Positions 1 through 12,467 of a DNA stretch of 64,000 nt are shown here, in pieces (positions within the stretch are counted from its first letter, which is position 1; every line of letters starts with the position of its first letter). The DNA is from Mucor racemosus (taxonomy: Eukaryota; Mucoromycota; Mucoromycetes; Mucorales; Mucoraceae), in assembly GCA_027405735.1 (NCBI GenBank), contig JAPEHQ010000001.1, positions 434,001 to 498,000 on the forward strand, written 5' to 3'. A program made the translations under genes and the position numbers. The notes beneath the pieces are model-generated. The model did no database searches. It was not told the DNA's origin and saw only the letters and a program-made list of their open reading frames with translations.

Positions 1-1010
1 GGCATGTTTGTGGGTAGCTCCTGGTTTAATGTTGCAAAACATATAACTTGCTTGCCCAGTATGAAACATCGCTATAATGTTCTAGCTACTAGATTTGCTC
101 TGCGTGCTGCTACCCTGCCTGAGGACTGTCTCTTGGTGATCCTGCGTAACGCTCTTTCCTACACTAGGTTAGATAAATACATTTGTGAAAACAAATTGTA
201 TCAGTCGTTACCTGATCCTGTTCCTTCTGCTGCTGGATTAGTTTCTGTTTTCAACAAATATTGGCAAGACCAGGTAGATCGCCAAATGGAAGCGGCTGCT
301 GTTTCTGGATCTAATACTTTGCTGCGTGCTTGTCGTCCCTCTGTTGTGAGACCTGATCCCATCCTATATCTACCAATAGGTCGCTCTGCTCGCAGTCGAC
401 TGGTTCGATGGCGCCTTGGTCGGTTCACCAACATGCGAGAAGAATGTTCGTGTATGTCACCCTTGGGTGTTCATATCTCTCGAGATCATTTTCTGACCTG
501 TCGTGCTCTGGATGGTGAGCTACTAGATGCTTTACCTTCTGCTCCTTTCGGTACCAACAAGATCGATCATGCTTTGAACTGTCTCCCGGTCAAATCCTCG
601 GCTGGTCCTCCTCCATATTGGTCGGCTTTACTTTCTCTGCTTCATGCAATTGATTGTATTTCACACCCATTGGCTGTCATTGCTCCAGATCAAGATCCCG
701 GATCTTTATGGTTCACTGACAAAAAGACTAAACATTGATGAAAAATGACTGTATTGCTTTCTTTGTGCGGATCCTCGGTGGTAAGTCTTATCAAAGTTCC
801 CAGCCGTTGGTAATCTCTCAAGATCAATTTCAGTTCATCCACTAATCTCACTGCTCAATATCCACTACCACACCATCATTTTCCCTTAAATTAGTATAGT
901 GCCCTGTCAAGGGTTTTTTGTTTCTCTTTTCTCCATGTTTCTTAAATTTAAGGCTTATGCTCATATCGAGTGCCCATTTAAATTTTATTAATAAAAAACC
1001 AATTCTTAAC
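1..1010 (+). pseudogene. 3' end of a non-LTR (LINE) retrotransposon, 5'-truncated by the window edge
   Basis: An open frame at 4-738 (244 aa) is the region downstream of the reverse transcriptase in a LINE polyprotein. Visible features are a Trp/Arg-rich stretch and a Cys/His cluster of pattern C-x-C...H...H...C near residues 148-167, like the terminal zinc-binding element of jockey/LINE-type proteins common in Mucorales. No RT catalytic motif is in view because the 5' part lies outside the window. After the stop (TGA at 736-738) an AT-rich tail with no frame continues to about 1010, where an A-rich run (attaataaaaaacc) may mark the element's 3' end. GC content and codon use are clearly higher than in the surrounding DNA. 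Identification is by recognition of the family; the exact clade is not determined. Confidence 0.6.
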
Positions 1011-1884
1011 CTGAGCTACATCCCCTTTTCACATGTTAAAGTGGATCAAAAAATTGCCCAAATATCAAACATTACATTTTACTGCCACCGCAACTAAAGT
1101 CCGTATTACCTCGTTTTCCCTGCAGGTAATACGTCCAAATTTTTTTTTAGTATAAAGAAAATTATGTAAGCAATGAAAAAATTTGAAAACATTGTAATAT
1201 AATAGTAATATTTTCAATATGAGCAAATAAAAAAAGGTTTAAGAATATAGAGAGCCTGTAGAAAGTGTAAAATGTTGAATAAAACGTTGGAGTTGTTTAG
1301 GTATACGAAATAAAAACCAGGAATTAAAATCAGAATTCAATATATTTATTGCGTATATTTCTTGAGGAAAAAGTAAGATAAGCACTAATCAAATGTATGA
1401 TGGGTCTGTATTTATATGTTTTAGGAGCGCGGATATAGGATGGATATCCCAGTTGACCAGAACCAGCAAAAGCAAGGGATCCAAAGTTAATTATATACAG
1501 AATATCCTTGATCGAACAATAGACTTAATGATTCTTCTACATCATGAATCAGCTCAAGTAATGTGTCCCATACCTATTCCTAATTGGCTGACTCTCAAAA
1601 AATACTGTATCCCAACCCTTGGATTAATTCCCACAAAACCACTGATACCTATTCCCAATATTGAAATAAAGTTTACAGCATCATTCATCATATCTCCCGC
1701 ATCTACGACCAAGTCTGGATAATCCATTTATAACTCTAAAAGTGAATGATGCCATCTATCCTATTTCCATTATGTAACCCATAATGCTCGTTAATCTAGT
1801 CTATCCTAAACAGGAGTATGAATATAATACGTTCGTTTTGTCATGCGCATTCTCTGCAGGTAATACGCTAATATTCTTTTTTAA
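1011..1884. other. AT-rich intergenic DNA, no convincing gene
   Basis: No recognisable gene. An open stretch at 1393-1722 (+) and a partly open antisense stretch over 1430-1720 give unremarkable Ile/Pro-rich peptides. A short inverted repeat around GTATTACC...GGTAATAC lies at 1106-1131, and its half CTGCAGGTAATACG recurs at 1855-1870. Confidence 0.4.
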
Positions 1885-2165
1885 GTATTACTTCTCAAAC
1901 TTGAAAATATACGACATAAAGAGAGCGAGAGTTTTTGGATACATACAATCTTATTTATAGAAAGAATAGTAATAAAGACTAGTAACATTTATCATGAAGA
2001 ACGTAGGCTATGTTACTAGAAAAACTAATGGTAAAAGAAAGAACCAAGAGCTTCTAGGCCTTGATTTAAAAGGCTATTTATAAGAATTACATTTCAATAT
2101 GAGTTAGAAATGGAATTGGCTTCAAAATTGGCTGTTTAATATCCTCGAAAACCGAAAGAGAGATA
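1885..2165 (+). repeat. Dispersed repeat E, copy 1 (uninterrupted)
   Basis: This stretch matches 16,643-16,875 at clear though imperfect identity (shared blocks such as AGTAACATTTATCATG and TAAAAGAAAGAACCAA). In this copy the sequence around GATACATACAATC is continuous, whereas the other copy is split there by a 529 bp solo LTR. It is therefore the empty-site partner of that insertion. Family unknown; no coding potential seen. Confidence 0.65.
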
Positions 2166-2339
2166 ATATATTTTGAAATTAAATGAATAGCATTATCGCA
2201 TATATTTTATTTTTGTAAATCCTTTAAAATTCGTGATTTGTAGGCTTTTTTTTGACTCCAGTTGTACCATCGTATACTGTCCAAGTTAAACCCCGTTATT
2301 AATGGCTCATGTTGTATGTTTTATTTTATACTTTACATA

Positions 2340-2610
2340 CAGTCGTATAAGCCTTTGAATAATTGATTATACGGCATAACCTTAATTTTTGTATGAAATT
2401 TCGATACCTGTATCTCACAGCTACTTGAGATATTTAAACTGCCGCGTCTGGACAGTCCGGTAACTTTTCTAAAAATTTACAGCTTGGAAATATTATTAGT
2501 TGGCCGCGTCCGGAGGCTGTTCGGCAGTTTTTTTGGAAGAGTGACCATTAGCAAAAATGTGGGTGACATACAGAATTTCATTTGAAATAAAAAAATCTTT
2601 TTTTTTTAAA
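2340..2610 (-). repeat. Dispersed repeat, inverted partner of 46,885-47,121
   Basis: The reverse complement aligns over about 230 bp with 46,885-47,121; both share GACGCGGC and AATAATATTTCCAAGCT blocks. The two copies are in opposite orientation 44 kb apart. Partial reading frames are visible in both but are broken differently, so it is read as a decayed transposon piece of unknown type. Confidence 0.6.
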
Positions 2611-3089
2611 ACCATGCCCAGGAATTCATAAGTGAGCCAAAAAAAAACCTGTGGATCTAATTGCTTTTCTTTTAGTTTCACTCTTTTTAATTTGAACTGA
2701 AAAACATAAGTTTGATAGTAATTCTATTTTTAATTATAATTTTTACACCATTTTATTACTGTATCATAAAACAGGTTAAATCTTAGCTCAACTTTTAATC
2801 TAACTTTCAGTTGTACAATTACACACACCATGACATTGAAAAAGCCAACGCTGAAAAAATTCCTATTTTTGGAATATCAATAGATACATTTTACAAAAAT
2901 GACCTTTTCTTTCGACGATTCATTATGAATAAACCGCTTCAAATTACAATGCTACTAAAGAGTATTATTTATTATAAATGTTTGAGATTTGAGATAAAAA
3001 AATTAATATTTCATATGTTTTTCTTTAGCTGCAGTTATAGCAGTACATCTTGCTGGCATTGAAGCAACTAAGGCTCACAGATAAGCTTT

Positions 3090-3780
3090 ACTAATTTTCG
3101 GCCATTCGTTTCTAACAATGCTCTCAAACTGTATTGCATTAATAACGTTGATTGTACGTTTATTAACGCAAAATTTGAAGTAACCCCATATACTGTATGC
3201 TCGACGGGTTCAAATCAAGACTATTGGGAGGCCAAAAGTCAAACATAATTGTCAGTTGATTCTTTGACTTGTACCATTTTGCATAGGTTTCTATATGAAT
3301 AGGAGTACCATCCTCGTAATCAATCAGGCCATAATCATACAATCTGCGTTAATCGTCAAGCCAAGGAATAGTATAATTTGAAAGTAGAGATACATATTTG
3401 TCCTGGTCAATTGATCTTTCCATAATAACCAGTGGTCCCAAAGCTCCTGCCTGAAAGCATCCCCACATCATTAGGGAACATCTTCCAATCTTCAATGTTT
3501 GCACTTTATGTCTATTTTGCAATGCATATCCAGGCATTCAGATGACATTTATACCCGGTGTACTCTTTCCAAGTTGAAACATTAATTAATCCGACCAAAA
3601 AACTACATCCTCCCACAATTCAGTTGTCTATACCGGCATCCCTTATTGACTTCCAGTAATCCTTGAAAGTATCCATCGGTGTATGACAAATTGATGTTTG
3701 CATACAATTTTTTTGAGCTGTTGTTACCTTCAGGGGTCTTCCAGATATCTCTGTTGGTAAGGGACTACCTATTTCCTTAT
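3090..3780 (-). pseudogene. Degenerate Tc1/mariner-type transposase
   Basis: On the minus strand the pieces of a Tc1/mariner transposase occur in the expected order, in shifting frames. Near 3,760 is an SGRP-like helix-turn-helix remnant. At 3,349-3,537 is an open 62-codon piece with the MMWGCFQAGALGPLV signature of the DDE_3 core. Further down come DYEDGTPIH and DFWPPNSLDLNP (about 3,310-3,200), the motif that precedes the last catalytic acidic residue. Stops and frameshifts separate the blocks, so no active protein can be made. Terminal inverted repeats were not found. Cut-and-paste transposases of this class insert at TA dinucleotides (family knowledge). Confidence 0.75.
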
Positions 3781-5280
3781 ACCTATTTGAAATGTACAAG
3801 ATTTAGAATAAATATTGTTGCAAGAAAAAATGTATAAGTTAATAAAAAAGGAACTTGTTAAATTAAATCACGCATGAAAACTGAAGAGAGTCTTTATTTA
3901 ATAACAATAATTTGTCCTATTTATATACAAATTATATATCACGTTTATCCGTTAGATCAGTATTGAATTACTTACTGTATATCTTTCTGACATTTCATGT
4001 CAGATCAATCTATTTACATTAGTAACGCAGCATATTTAAGTTGAGCTTATTTTATATAGCTAAATCCAACAAATGGGTATGTCTCACATATACCGCTTCC
4101 CAAATCTTACTTTAAAACAATAACAATCAAGAAGAATGTTATTATTATAATCATAAACCAGCCAGTTAGCTGACTTCTTAACAATAAGGATTATAAACTA
4201 AAAGATTCATAATCTTTCAATTAACCGGTGAATGCAACACTATTGATGGTATCTCTCACTCTTGATTCAGTCACCTAACCAATGCGCAATCTCAGAAAAC
4301 GTTTCTACCCACTCCCATGTGTCAACTAGACGTCCATACTCAACGGCTTCAAACTACCGGCGGCTATTTTTGGTGATCCTCTTCAAAGTTCTGTAATTAG
4401 GAGCAGTTTTTATTTAGTAAATTATTTAAATAAAGGCAATTGAAGTCGATATGTTGTCTGTTTTTTTTTAATAAAACTTCTATTTCAGTATTAAATTTTT
4501 CAATATTATGGTATTCATCAAGCACTCGACAAATCTGTAACTCGTTACTCACAATTCACAATATTTGGAGCACTGAAGGGACGAACAAATTTAAGCATAA
4601 TATCAAATATTCAAACAAAAACCTTGGGAAATAACAGGTAAGAGGTAACCAACTTGTTGCTCAGACTTATGGAATGCAGAATGAATCTTTCATGAGTATT
4701 CAAAATTGTTCTAGACGATCCCTGCTCAGCTAAAACATAAATGATGGTAATTTTGTCAGAAAATGCACATATCACAGTTTTTAAATATATACTACTTACC
4801 ATCCTCTATATAAATGTTTCTTTTTTTTATCATCAATATAATAATTTTTGAAAAATGAATAATAAGAATTTTTACACTGATTTTTGCATATCAATTAAAA
4901 GTTGTTTGCCCCATCCTTCATCAACTCTCTCAATATAATGTATATGTACCAATGAGTTCTTAATAATTTTTTCAGTTTGTGCCTACCAATAATTACACTT
5001 TAGATCTGGTGCACCAAGAAAAGTGCAACAGGAAAATATCTTGGTGGGATCAGTTCTTAAATAACACTCTGACAATTTTACTTTTCATATTCTGCATGCT
5101 GTTATGAATATTTAATTGTCTCTATTATCATCCTCAAAAGTGTCTAAATAATCAAAAAATGCATTATACAAAACAATTGTTTGGCTGATGTGTGATGCAC
5201 AATAACTCATAAAAGCTGATACAGTATCTGAAATGTTTGTAGTGTCTATATACTTATACCTATGTCCACGTAGAGTTACA
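3781..5280. other. AT-rich intergenic DNA with repeat scraps
   Basis: No gene recognised. A piece around 4,630-4,700 resembles 52,930-52,990, the sequence beside element A4, so both places share a further degenerate repeat. The remainder has only short frames and homopolymer runs. Confidence 0.4.
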
Positions 5281-5393
5281 GCTAACTTTTGGATCTGTAT
5301 TCATAGAGATCGTATTTTTAATTGTTTTCATTAAAGCCGTGTAGTAAGTTATAGTAGGCGTACTTTGACAATAGTTTTTTCTGCACTACGGCC
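5281..5393 (+). repeat. Repeat F, left half (split by the A1-A2 block)
   Basis: This matches the left part of the uninterrupted repeat F at 17,735-18,040 (shared ATAGAGATCGT and TTCA(T/A)TAAA blocks). The right half of F resumes at 15,904, directly after element A2. The last three bases here are CTG, and CTG also follows A2. Confidence 0.65.
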
Positions 5394-5894
5394 AAACTAT
5401 GCTTTCCATGGGCATAATGATCTGCACATAGAGTTCTGCCCACGTTCTTTTGAAGAACAAATGGAAACAACGACAACAGCCTGTTTGATAACACTAAAAG
5501 TGTTTATGCTTTTGTAAATTTCTGTTTGCAACACACAAAATCGACCGATTTAGGATTATTTTTCTTTTCTCTTCTCCATTCCTTCCCCAGCTTTTTGATT
5601 TATGTTTAAAACTACAACAAAAAGACCAATATTTCTTATGAACTGAAATCAAGTAGCAGGTATAAGTACATGTTTTTCCTATTGCTTATTTGGAAATCAA
5701 TTATTAACCGTTGATATTAGAGCGCGTTATAATATTTTCCTTGACCAAAAAAAGCGCTCAAGACTTAGTCATTTTATTCCATACGTTATAATCAATGTGT
5801 TTTGGTCCAAAGTCAATATCTACCTGTAGAAAAACTGGTGATTATGAAATTATGTATAGCATTGACTTGATTTAAATGAATGAATAAACTCATG

Positions 5895-7808
5895 TTAATC
5901 TATTTATTAGTTTCTAAATAATATTTGCTTCTGTTTAATGACCAATAGCCAAGAAGAGGAAAACAAGATGTTGTCTTGTATACCACTATCAACTATCAAA
6001 GATACACTATAATCATTACTTATTAATCGATTTTACTAATTGCAGTGGAATTACAGACTAAAAATGCTTGATAAAAATAAAACAACCTAAATTCCAAGTG
6101 TCGCTCATAAAATATGATGCCACTTGAAATGTGAACAGCAATAATAAACAAACGCTTCAATTGAACACAATAACAAACGCATGCTAAAAATATGAAAGAC
6201 CTTTTTGAACCATATATGTCGTGTAGATGATAGCACCCTTGATCACGGCGCAATCAATTACACAAATGACATATATATCAAAACAGGATTCTACCCAAAT
6301 CAATAATAATAAACAAAGATATCAATTTAGTCAACTGCTCATCTATATTGAACTTGCACTATCAATATACAGTAAATAAGATTCAAGCATATAAAAACTA
6401 CCCCTTAAAAATCAAGGTTACATAAAATAGATATAATGAAAATAAGCAAAACAACCATTTCCCAAAAGGTCGATATTGTCGCACTTGACATACAATCCCT
6501 TATGGTCAATGCTCTACACAATTTACCCCTTAAAATATCAAATCAATAACAATGTACTCAAAACTGGAAGATTATGAAATATACATCCATTCAAGTCTGA
6601 TGGTATCCAAGTTCTCCAAATCACTATAAATACCCTCATACTTTTCAATTATTTTAGCTCTTCAGTAATCTTTGGTAATAAAAACTTTAGCTGATTATAA
6701 TTGTATTTCTACTGCTTTTATTTTTTTATATTTTTTTATTTTTAGTAAATAACTTCGTCATTTACTGCACTAATAAATCCATTTTTATAAGTCAAAATTA
6801 AAGGCGTATTCAGTTTAAAACGCTTGAAACGATTCAATTACTGTATGCTAATTTACATGGTTTATTATCTCTTACGCATTCAAGTGTTATATTTAATTTC
6901 AATATTTTGTTTATGTTGTTACATCGACTCATTCGGCCATTAGAGTTAACCCACCATCCTTGATTATAGTATACTGTATTTATAATAACGGTCATTATTA
7001 GCTTATGGTATGAAAAGCTATTAAAGGGGGTCCTCTAATCTCAAATTTATCTGATTCAGCTGCTGATGCTAAACTAGCATCAAATTAGTTGCGTTGAATC
7101 GCAATAAAATAAGGCGCTTTATCAAGTACGATATTGGCGTTCCATGTATTACAGTTGAATTGAATAGATAGAGATAATATGGTTCATGCAGAGATCTATG
7201 AATATGAGAGAGCTCAGATCTATGTGTTTTATCAATAACAATAAGAATAGAACAAGAGTAAAGGCAGAGTTTATTCAACATACAATATGATGATATATAT
7301 AATAGATGGCGATATATCAGAAGTTTACCCAGATGTAGAAATCCAGAAACAACTATTGAAATCAAACATGGCATGACATTTAGTAACTCATACTAAATGT
7401 CATACATAACCACTAGCATTAACAGCGACTATCAGGAACCTTCAGGAACACTTGGCAACAATGAAACATCAGCAATCCTACATCTTATTCAAATGATACA
7501 ATCACAGATTCCCAATTCCACAAATTCCATCGTATATGATTTGTTCCCAAATCATATCAAGTACCTCAATACCCGGCAATTCATTAGTAATATTAATAAT
7601 CATATAACTATCTAGAAAACATATAAATACGAAGCACCAATGAATTAATAAAATGTATTATCTGTTAGCAGAGTATTTTTATATTAGTATCTTTTGATAT
7701 AACAGATGGCAATCTCGGGTACTACAGTAATAATATATTGGTACAACCAAGACTGAGATTATGAAAATAGATATTGGTTATGCCATATCTAGATTCTGAT
7801 ATAACACT
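5895..7808. repeat. Segment C, extra DNA inside A1, partly shared with A5
   Basis: A2 lacks this segment: its sequence runs straight from TTGACTTGATTTGAAT to ACACAAAAAAAATGAT. About 400 bp of it (6,790-7,215) is found in inverted orientation at 63,005-63,415 inside A5, next to the same A-family sequence. It may be an ancestral part lost from the other copies, or an insertion that was copied together with A. A fragment resembling its 6,690-6,770 portion also caps A3b at about 33,165-33,245. Confidence 0.5.
7311..7704 (-). mobile_element. Solo LTR of family H, copy 1
   Basis: A 394 bp unit is flanked on both sides by GATGGC (7,305-7,310 and 7,705-7,710), a 5-6 bp target duplication. Its plus-strand reverse complement starts TGTTATATCA and ends near TGATATATC, giving the TG...CA-type inverted ends of an LTR. 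A second copy in inverse orientation is at 29,895-30,292. No internal retrotransposon region accompanies it, so it reads as a solo LTR left by recombination. Confidence 0.7.
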
Positions 7809-8532
7809 ATGGACACAAAAAAATGATCGAAATTGTGATGCTTCGTCGACCTGTACGAGACTTTTTTGTGGCGGTACCAGGTGGATCAAGTGTAATTTAG
7901 GTATTTACTTGTCAAATGTATTGAGCCAAGATAAAGTTGGTTAATTGATTTAACGGATAATAAATGCAGTGCCATTTATTGAATGGGTGAATGTAAATGT
8001 TTAAAGCAGAGCTTACTTTTGAATGAAAGTACTAATTATTCTGGTTAACATCAATAGGTTCAAAAAACATAGTTAAGTGCTACTGTATAATTGCTACTAA
8101 ATTGCATAATTTGATATGTATCATGCAGAAACCTCTTGAAGCAATTATTCTTTTTTGGAAATGCTGACAAATCATCGTTCAATATGACTGAATATTAATG
8201 AATCTGAGAAAATACAACTGGTAAAAAAAAAACTGATACCCAATGTACATCGAGGTCAAGATTGCTAAAAGGTGCATTCATTGTGTAGTGGAAATCGCAA
8301 CATTTTGATCGATAGAAATTACAGGACCAAGATGTTGTGTTTGCCTCAGGATTTTTAAAAGGGTTTAAAAGAATACTTCATCAAACTTATTTAGATGTTA
8401 AATAACTCCATATGCTATTAGTATCATTTTGTTTTTTATTTAATTGCTGTATTATTAAAAATCAAGTTTTTCATAGCTTATAACAATGACAACAATGGGA
8501 TGTTTCTGATTTTAGATTGCTATTTATCATTA

Positions 8533-8760
8533 CTGTAGATGGAACCAGTTAATTTAATTTATGGAATTTAAAATTTGAATGCAAATACCGAGGAATTATT
8601 TGTAAGCACTTAATTTGGTTCTGGTAACGCATTGAACCATTGAATAAATTGGCTTGGGACAAAGAGGGTAAAAAAGCGGTAATACGTTCCAGTGATGGCC
8701 ATGTTTATGTTTATAATATTGGAGAGGTAAGACTAAAGTTTAATGTAAATTACCTCTAGC
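8533..8760 (+). pseudogene. Captured dynein intermediate chain fragment in A1 (decayed)
   Basis: This is homologous to the better-kept copy at 12,468-12,722. Recognisable pieces encode NKLAWD, then a block matching SSDGHVYVY, then IGE followed directly by GTAAGA, a 5' splice-site sequence. That matches the end of the last WD repeat of cytoplasmic dynein intermediate chains (family pattern LWNLN...GxxIxIYDxGE). Frameshifts and a duplicated TTGAACCATTGAA stretch break the frame. The exon-intron border implies capture from genomic DNA and not from mRNA. Confidence 0.7.
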
Positions 8761-10780
8761 GCAATGATTAAAAAGTAAAACAACATTATCATCAAATAAA
8801 CTACCACACAATATTAGCATGTATAAAGGTTTACAGTAATAAGCTTGAATCAAGTGGATACAGCATTGTAAATTCTTGAAAAAGTTCTCAAGTATTATAA
8901 AATCTCTTATTTTTAAGACTTACAAGGCTTGTAAGCGGAATATTAATTTAGAAAATTATTTTTGTCCAGATCATCAATTTTGACATTTTTTAATTTTTTT
9001 TTTTTTTGGTTTGCAAATCTAGAGTTAATTATACTACCAATTATAAAAACAAAAAATATACACATATGCAGAACTTAGCGCTCTATTTGCTCAATAAAAA
9101 ATAATAAACATTTTTATTGCAAAATATAACATGAAAATCTTTTAATCAAAAAACCGTTTTTGGGCCAAAAATGCTAAGTTTCATTACTTAACATTTAATA
9201 TTAAGCTTTTATAAAATGTGTATTAGTTATGGCTACAATTTTCTCTCACAATGTAGTATATTTAAACGTTGATTCTGGTACCAAAATTTGATTTTTCTGT
9301 TTTTTGATCAAAATCATGAGTGTTGGTAAGGATAAAATGAGCCCCGAAAAATGTCCGCTACAAAGTCTGAATTTTCAGACCGTATGTGCTTAAATATAAG
9401 AAAAGTTATAAAAAAAAGCGCTTTTTTATTTAAAATTTAGATATACTACTGTATATACTATAGTATGAGAGGCTTAATCGTTTAATCTTGCTATTCTTGA
9501 TTATGGTATCGCTCTGCGGGCTCGCTTTTGCAACTTTTTAATGACTGTATGATATGATAGACGACGGTTTTTCTGGTAGAAAAATGTATGTTGTTTCTAT
9601 AATAACAGATATTGCCTATTTTATTTAGTTTATGGTTGATGCGCCGTAATTCTGCTTTTACATTGGCTGAAATGAACAATTTAGCAGGGTTTTAATTGTG
9701 CTAAATAATGTAAAACCTTGAAAACCCTTTTCTACGTGTGTTGTTTCTCTCTTTTTGTTTTCGTATTCCAAGGATATTATTCACCGTTTGATAAGGCATA
9801 TCAGACTATAACGCTGGTATTCCTTTTTTTTTATCTGAATGTGCATGCTAACATAAGGGACTAATGTTTTAATACAAGTAGCAGCCTATATTAGAGATTG
9901 ATATTTTCATTTAACAACATTCTAAGATTAAATCTCATTATTTATTACTACTTTATTGTTGGGCGTATTTCTTGATGGTTACCAGATCAAATCGAAGGCA
10001 ATAATGATATTTATATCTATTCAGTCAAAAGCTAGAACTGGTTACAAACTCACGAAATGTTCCAGAAAAGAAATAACATTTCAAATAATATAGAAACAAA
10101 AAAAAAAAGAATAATCTGACGTCTTGCCTAATAACCATAGCTTCGACATAGCTATACTTGAAAACAGATATTTTTACAGCTGACAATTGTAAATTAAAAT
10201 AGCAAGTTTAAAAAAGGTCAATTTGTTTAAATTTATGAGTGATAAAGTAATATTTATAATCTTAGATTCGTCTTCCGGTATAAATTTAAGCAGTAAGTGC
10301 TATTTAAGTTTATGCCAGAGCAAAAACCATTGTTGCTGCTGCAAACATTACAGCTACAAACATATTTACAAATGATGATAATCGTAAGTATATTGACTGC
10401 TAAATGTATTGCTCTACTACATCAACAACCTATTGAATTGTATTGTCTATAATCTACATTAATAAAAGCATATGTAATTTAAAAACCCATTCCCGTAGAA
10501 AATGCAATGGAATTTTGAGGATGGCACGATGCTCATATACAAAAAACCAATTTTTGCCCATACTATCAGCTCATTATGCTCATGGTCAGATTCTATTATT
10601 ATGCACAAATAGGGATAATGATATGTTTTGGGCAATTCTACTATTATGCACACATGGGATTAATGCGATGCACATAGACAAAATCTATAATTTTGCACAT
10701 ACGGGCTTAGTATTGTGCTCGTGTTCAGCTTTTGTTGTTGTGCCCATGTGCATCTTGGGAAGCACAGGGCGACCGTGATA

Positions 10781-10941
10781 ACTAAAATTTAGTAAGAGAA
10801 CATAGTTCTAGACAGGTGCGTAAGCAATCCTTTAATCAAACATAAATAACAATAGACATTCACCCTTCATTTGGTTTTCCCATCTCGTTTTTATATTTAA
10901 TAAAGATTCGCCATATTTAATATACAAAATGAATAACTAGA
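10781..10941. other. Spacer between A1 and A2
   Basis: 161 bp of AT-rich DNA separates the A1 right terminus from the A2 left terminus. It does not resemble repeat F, which flanks the outer ends of the pair. This argues that A1 and A2 arrived as one unit. Confidence 0.5.
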
Positions 10942-12467
10942 CACTACAGCCAAACTATGCTTTCTATAGGCATAACGATCTACATAGATGAGCAGAATAA
11001 AAACTTTTATGCATATCAGGCAGCCCAGGTGAGCAGAGCAATGAAATCAAAGTTTTTTAATCAATTTACAGTACTAAAGTATATCAATCTTAATATAATT
11101 AATAACGAAGATAATTTGAACGGTTTAAAGTAGATATGAGTTACTCTGATTAGGGTTGCTGTCGAGTCCAGCTTATTCTATTAGATTTGGCTGGCAAAAC
11201 CCGGCTCGACACCAATACTAACTCTGGTTCAACAGAATTGCCTTATTGACGAGATATATCAATTTAAAATTTGAAGTTTGAAAGAGTTCTGCCGATGTTC
11301 TTCTTTCGGAGACTAAGTGGAAACAACGTCAACAACCTGTTTACCAGTACTAAAAGTATTTATTCCTTTATAGATTTCTGTTTGTAACACACAAAGCCGA
11401 CTGATATAAAATTATTTTTCTTTTTTCTTCTCCACTTTCCTCAGCTCTTTTCTTTATGTTTAAAACTACAACAAAAAGACCAATATCTTTTATAACCTGA
11501 AATCAAGCAACAGGTATAATTACATGTTTTTTCTATTATTTATTTGGAAATAAATTATTAGCTGTTAATGTTAAGGCGTGTTATAATACTGTATTTTTCT
11601 CGGACAAAAAAAGTATCCAAGGCTTAGTCATTTTGTTCCAGTATCTACGTTATAATCAATGCTTTTTTGGTCTAAAATTGATATCTACCTGCAGAAAAAT
11701 TGGTGATTATTAAAGTATGTATGGCATTGACTTGATTTGAATAAATAAATGAATGAATGAGGATGAACACAAAAAAAATGATCCAAATTGAGAAGCTTCG
11801 TCAACCTGTTGTACGAGATTTTTTTCTGGCAATACCTGGTGGCTCAAGTGTAATTTAGCCATTTAATTGTCAAATGTATCCGAATAAAGATGAAGTTGAT
11901 TGATTGATATAAGTGATACTAAATGCAATGCCATCTATCTAATGGAAAATGTAAATGTAGAAAGCAACAAAGCTTACTTTTGAATGAAAGTACTAATTAT
12001 CCTGCTTAACAGCAATAGGTTTTCTAAAAAGCATAGTTAAGTGCAATAATTGCTATTAAATTGCATAATTTGATATGCAGAAAACTCTTGACGCATTTGT
12101 TCTTTTCTTCTTGGAAATACTACAAATCATCATTCAATATGACTAAATATTTATGAATTAAAGAAAATACAACTGGTAAAAAACTGATACCCAATGTACA
12201 TCGTCGAAGTTAAGATTGATAAAAGGTGTATTCATTGTGTAGTAGAAATTACAACATTTTGATGGATAGAAATCACAGGACCAAGATGTTGTGTTCGCCT
12301 CAGGATTTTTAAAAGGGTTTAAAAGCATACTTCATCAAACTTATTAGATATTAAATACTCCCCATATGCTATTAGGATTATCTTGTTTTTTATATTATTG
12401 ATGTATTATTAAAAATCAAGCTTTTCGTAGCTTATAACAATGACAATAGGAAATTTCTGATTTTAGA

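Larger units (their letters stand above)
5394..10780 (+). mobile_element. CACTA-like element copy A1, gene-fragment carrier
   Basis: The left end begins CACTACGGCC. The right end (10,762-10,780) is GCACAGGGCGACCGTGATA, four substitutions from the A2 right end. The right 300 bp are dense in TGTGC/GCACA and GGGCA motifs, as in subterminal regions of CACTA (En/Spm) elements. The body carries a decayed dynein intermediate chain fragment at 8,533-8,760. Compared with A2 it holds an extra 1.9 kb (about 5,895-7,808), which itself contains a solo LTR. No transposase frame was found. Assignment to CACTA rests on termini and architecture only; a different TIR superfamily remains possible. Confidence 0.65.

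Noticed and set aside
1393..1722. 109-codon frame as a gene
   Set aside because: No motif, no start context or splice structure, and the antisense is comparably open.
7397..7615. 72-codon frame
   Set aside because: It lies inside the family H solo LTR and is disrupted in the other copy.
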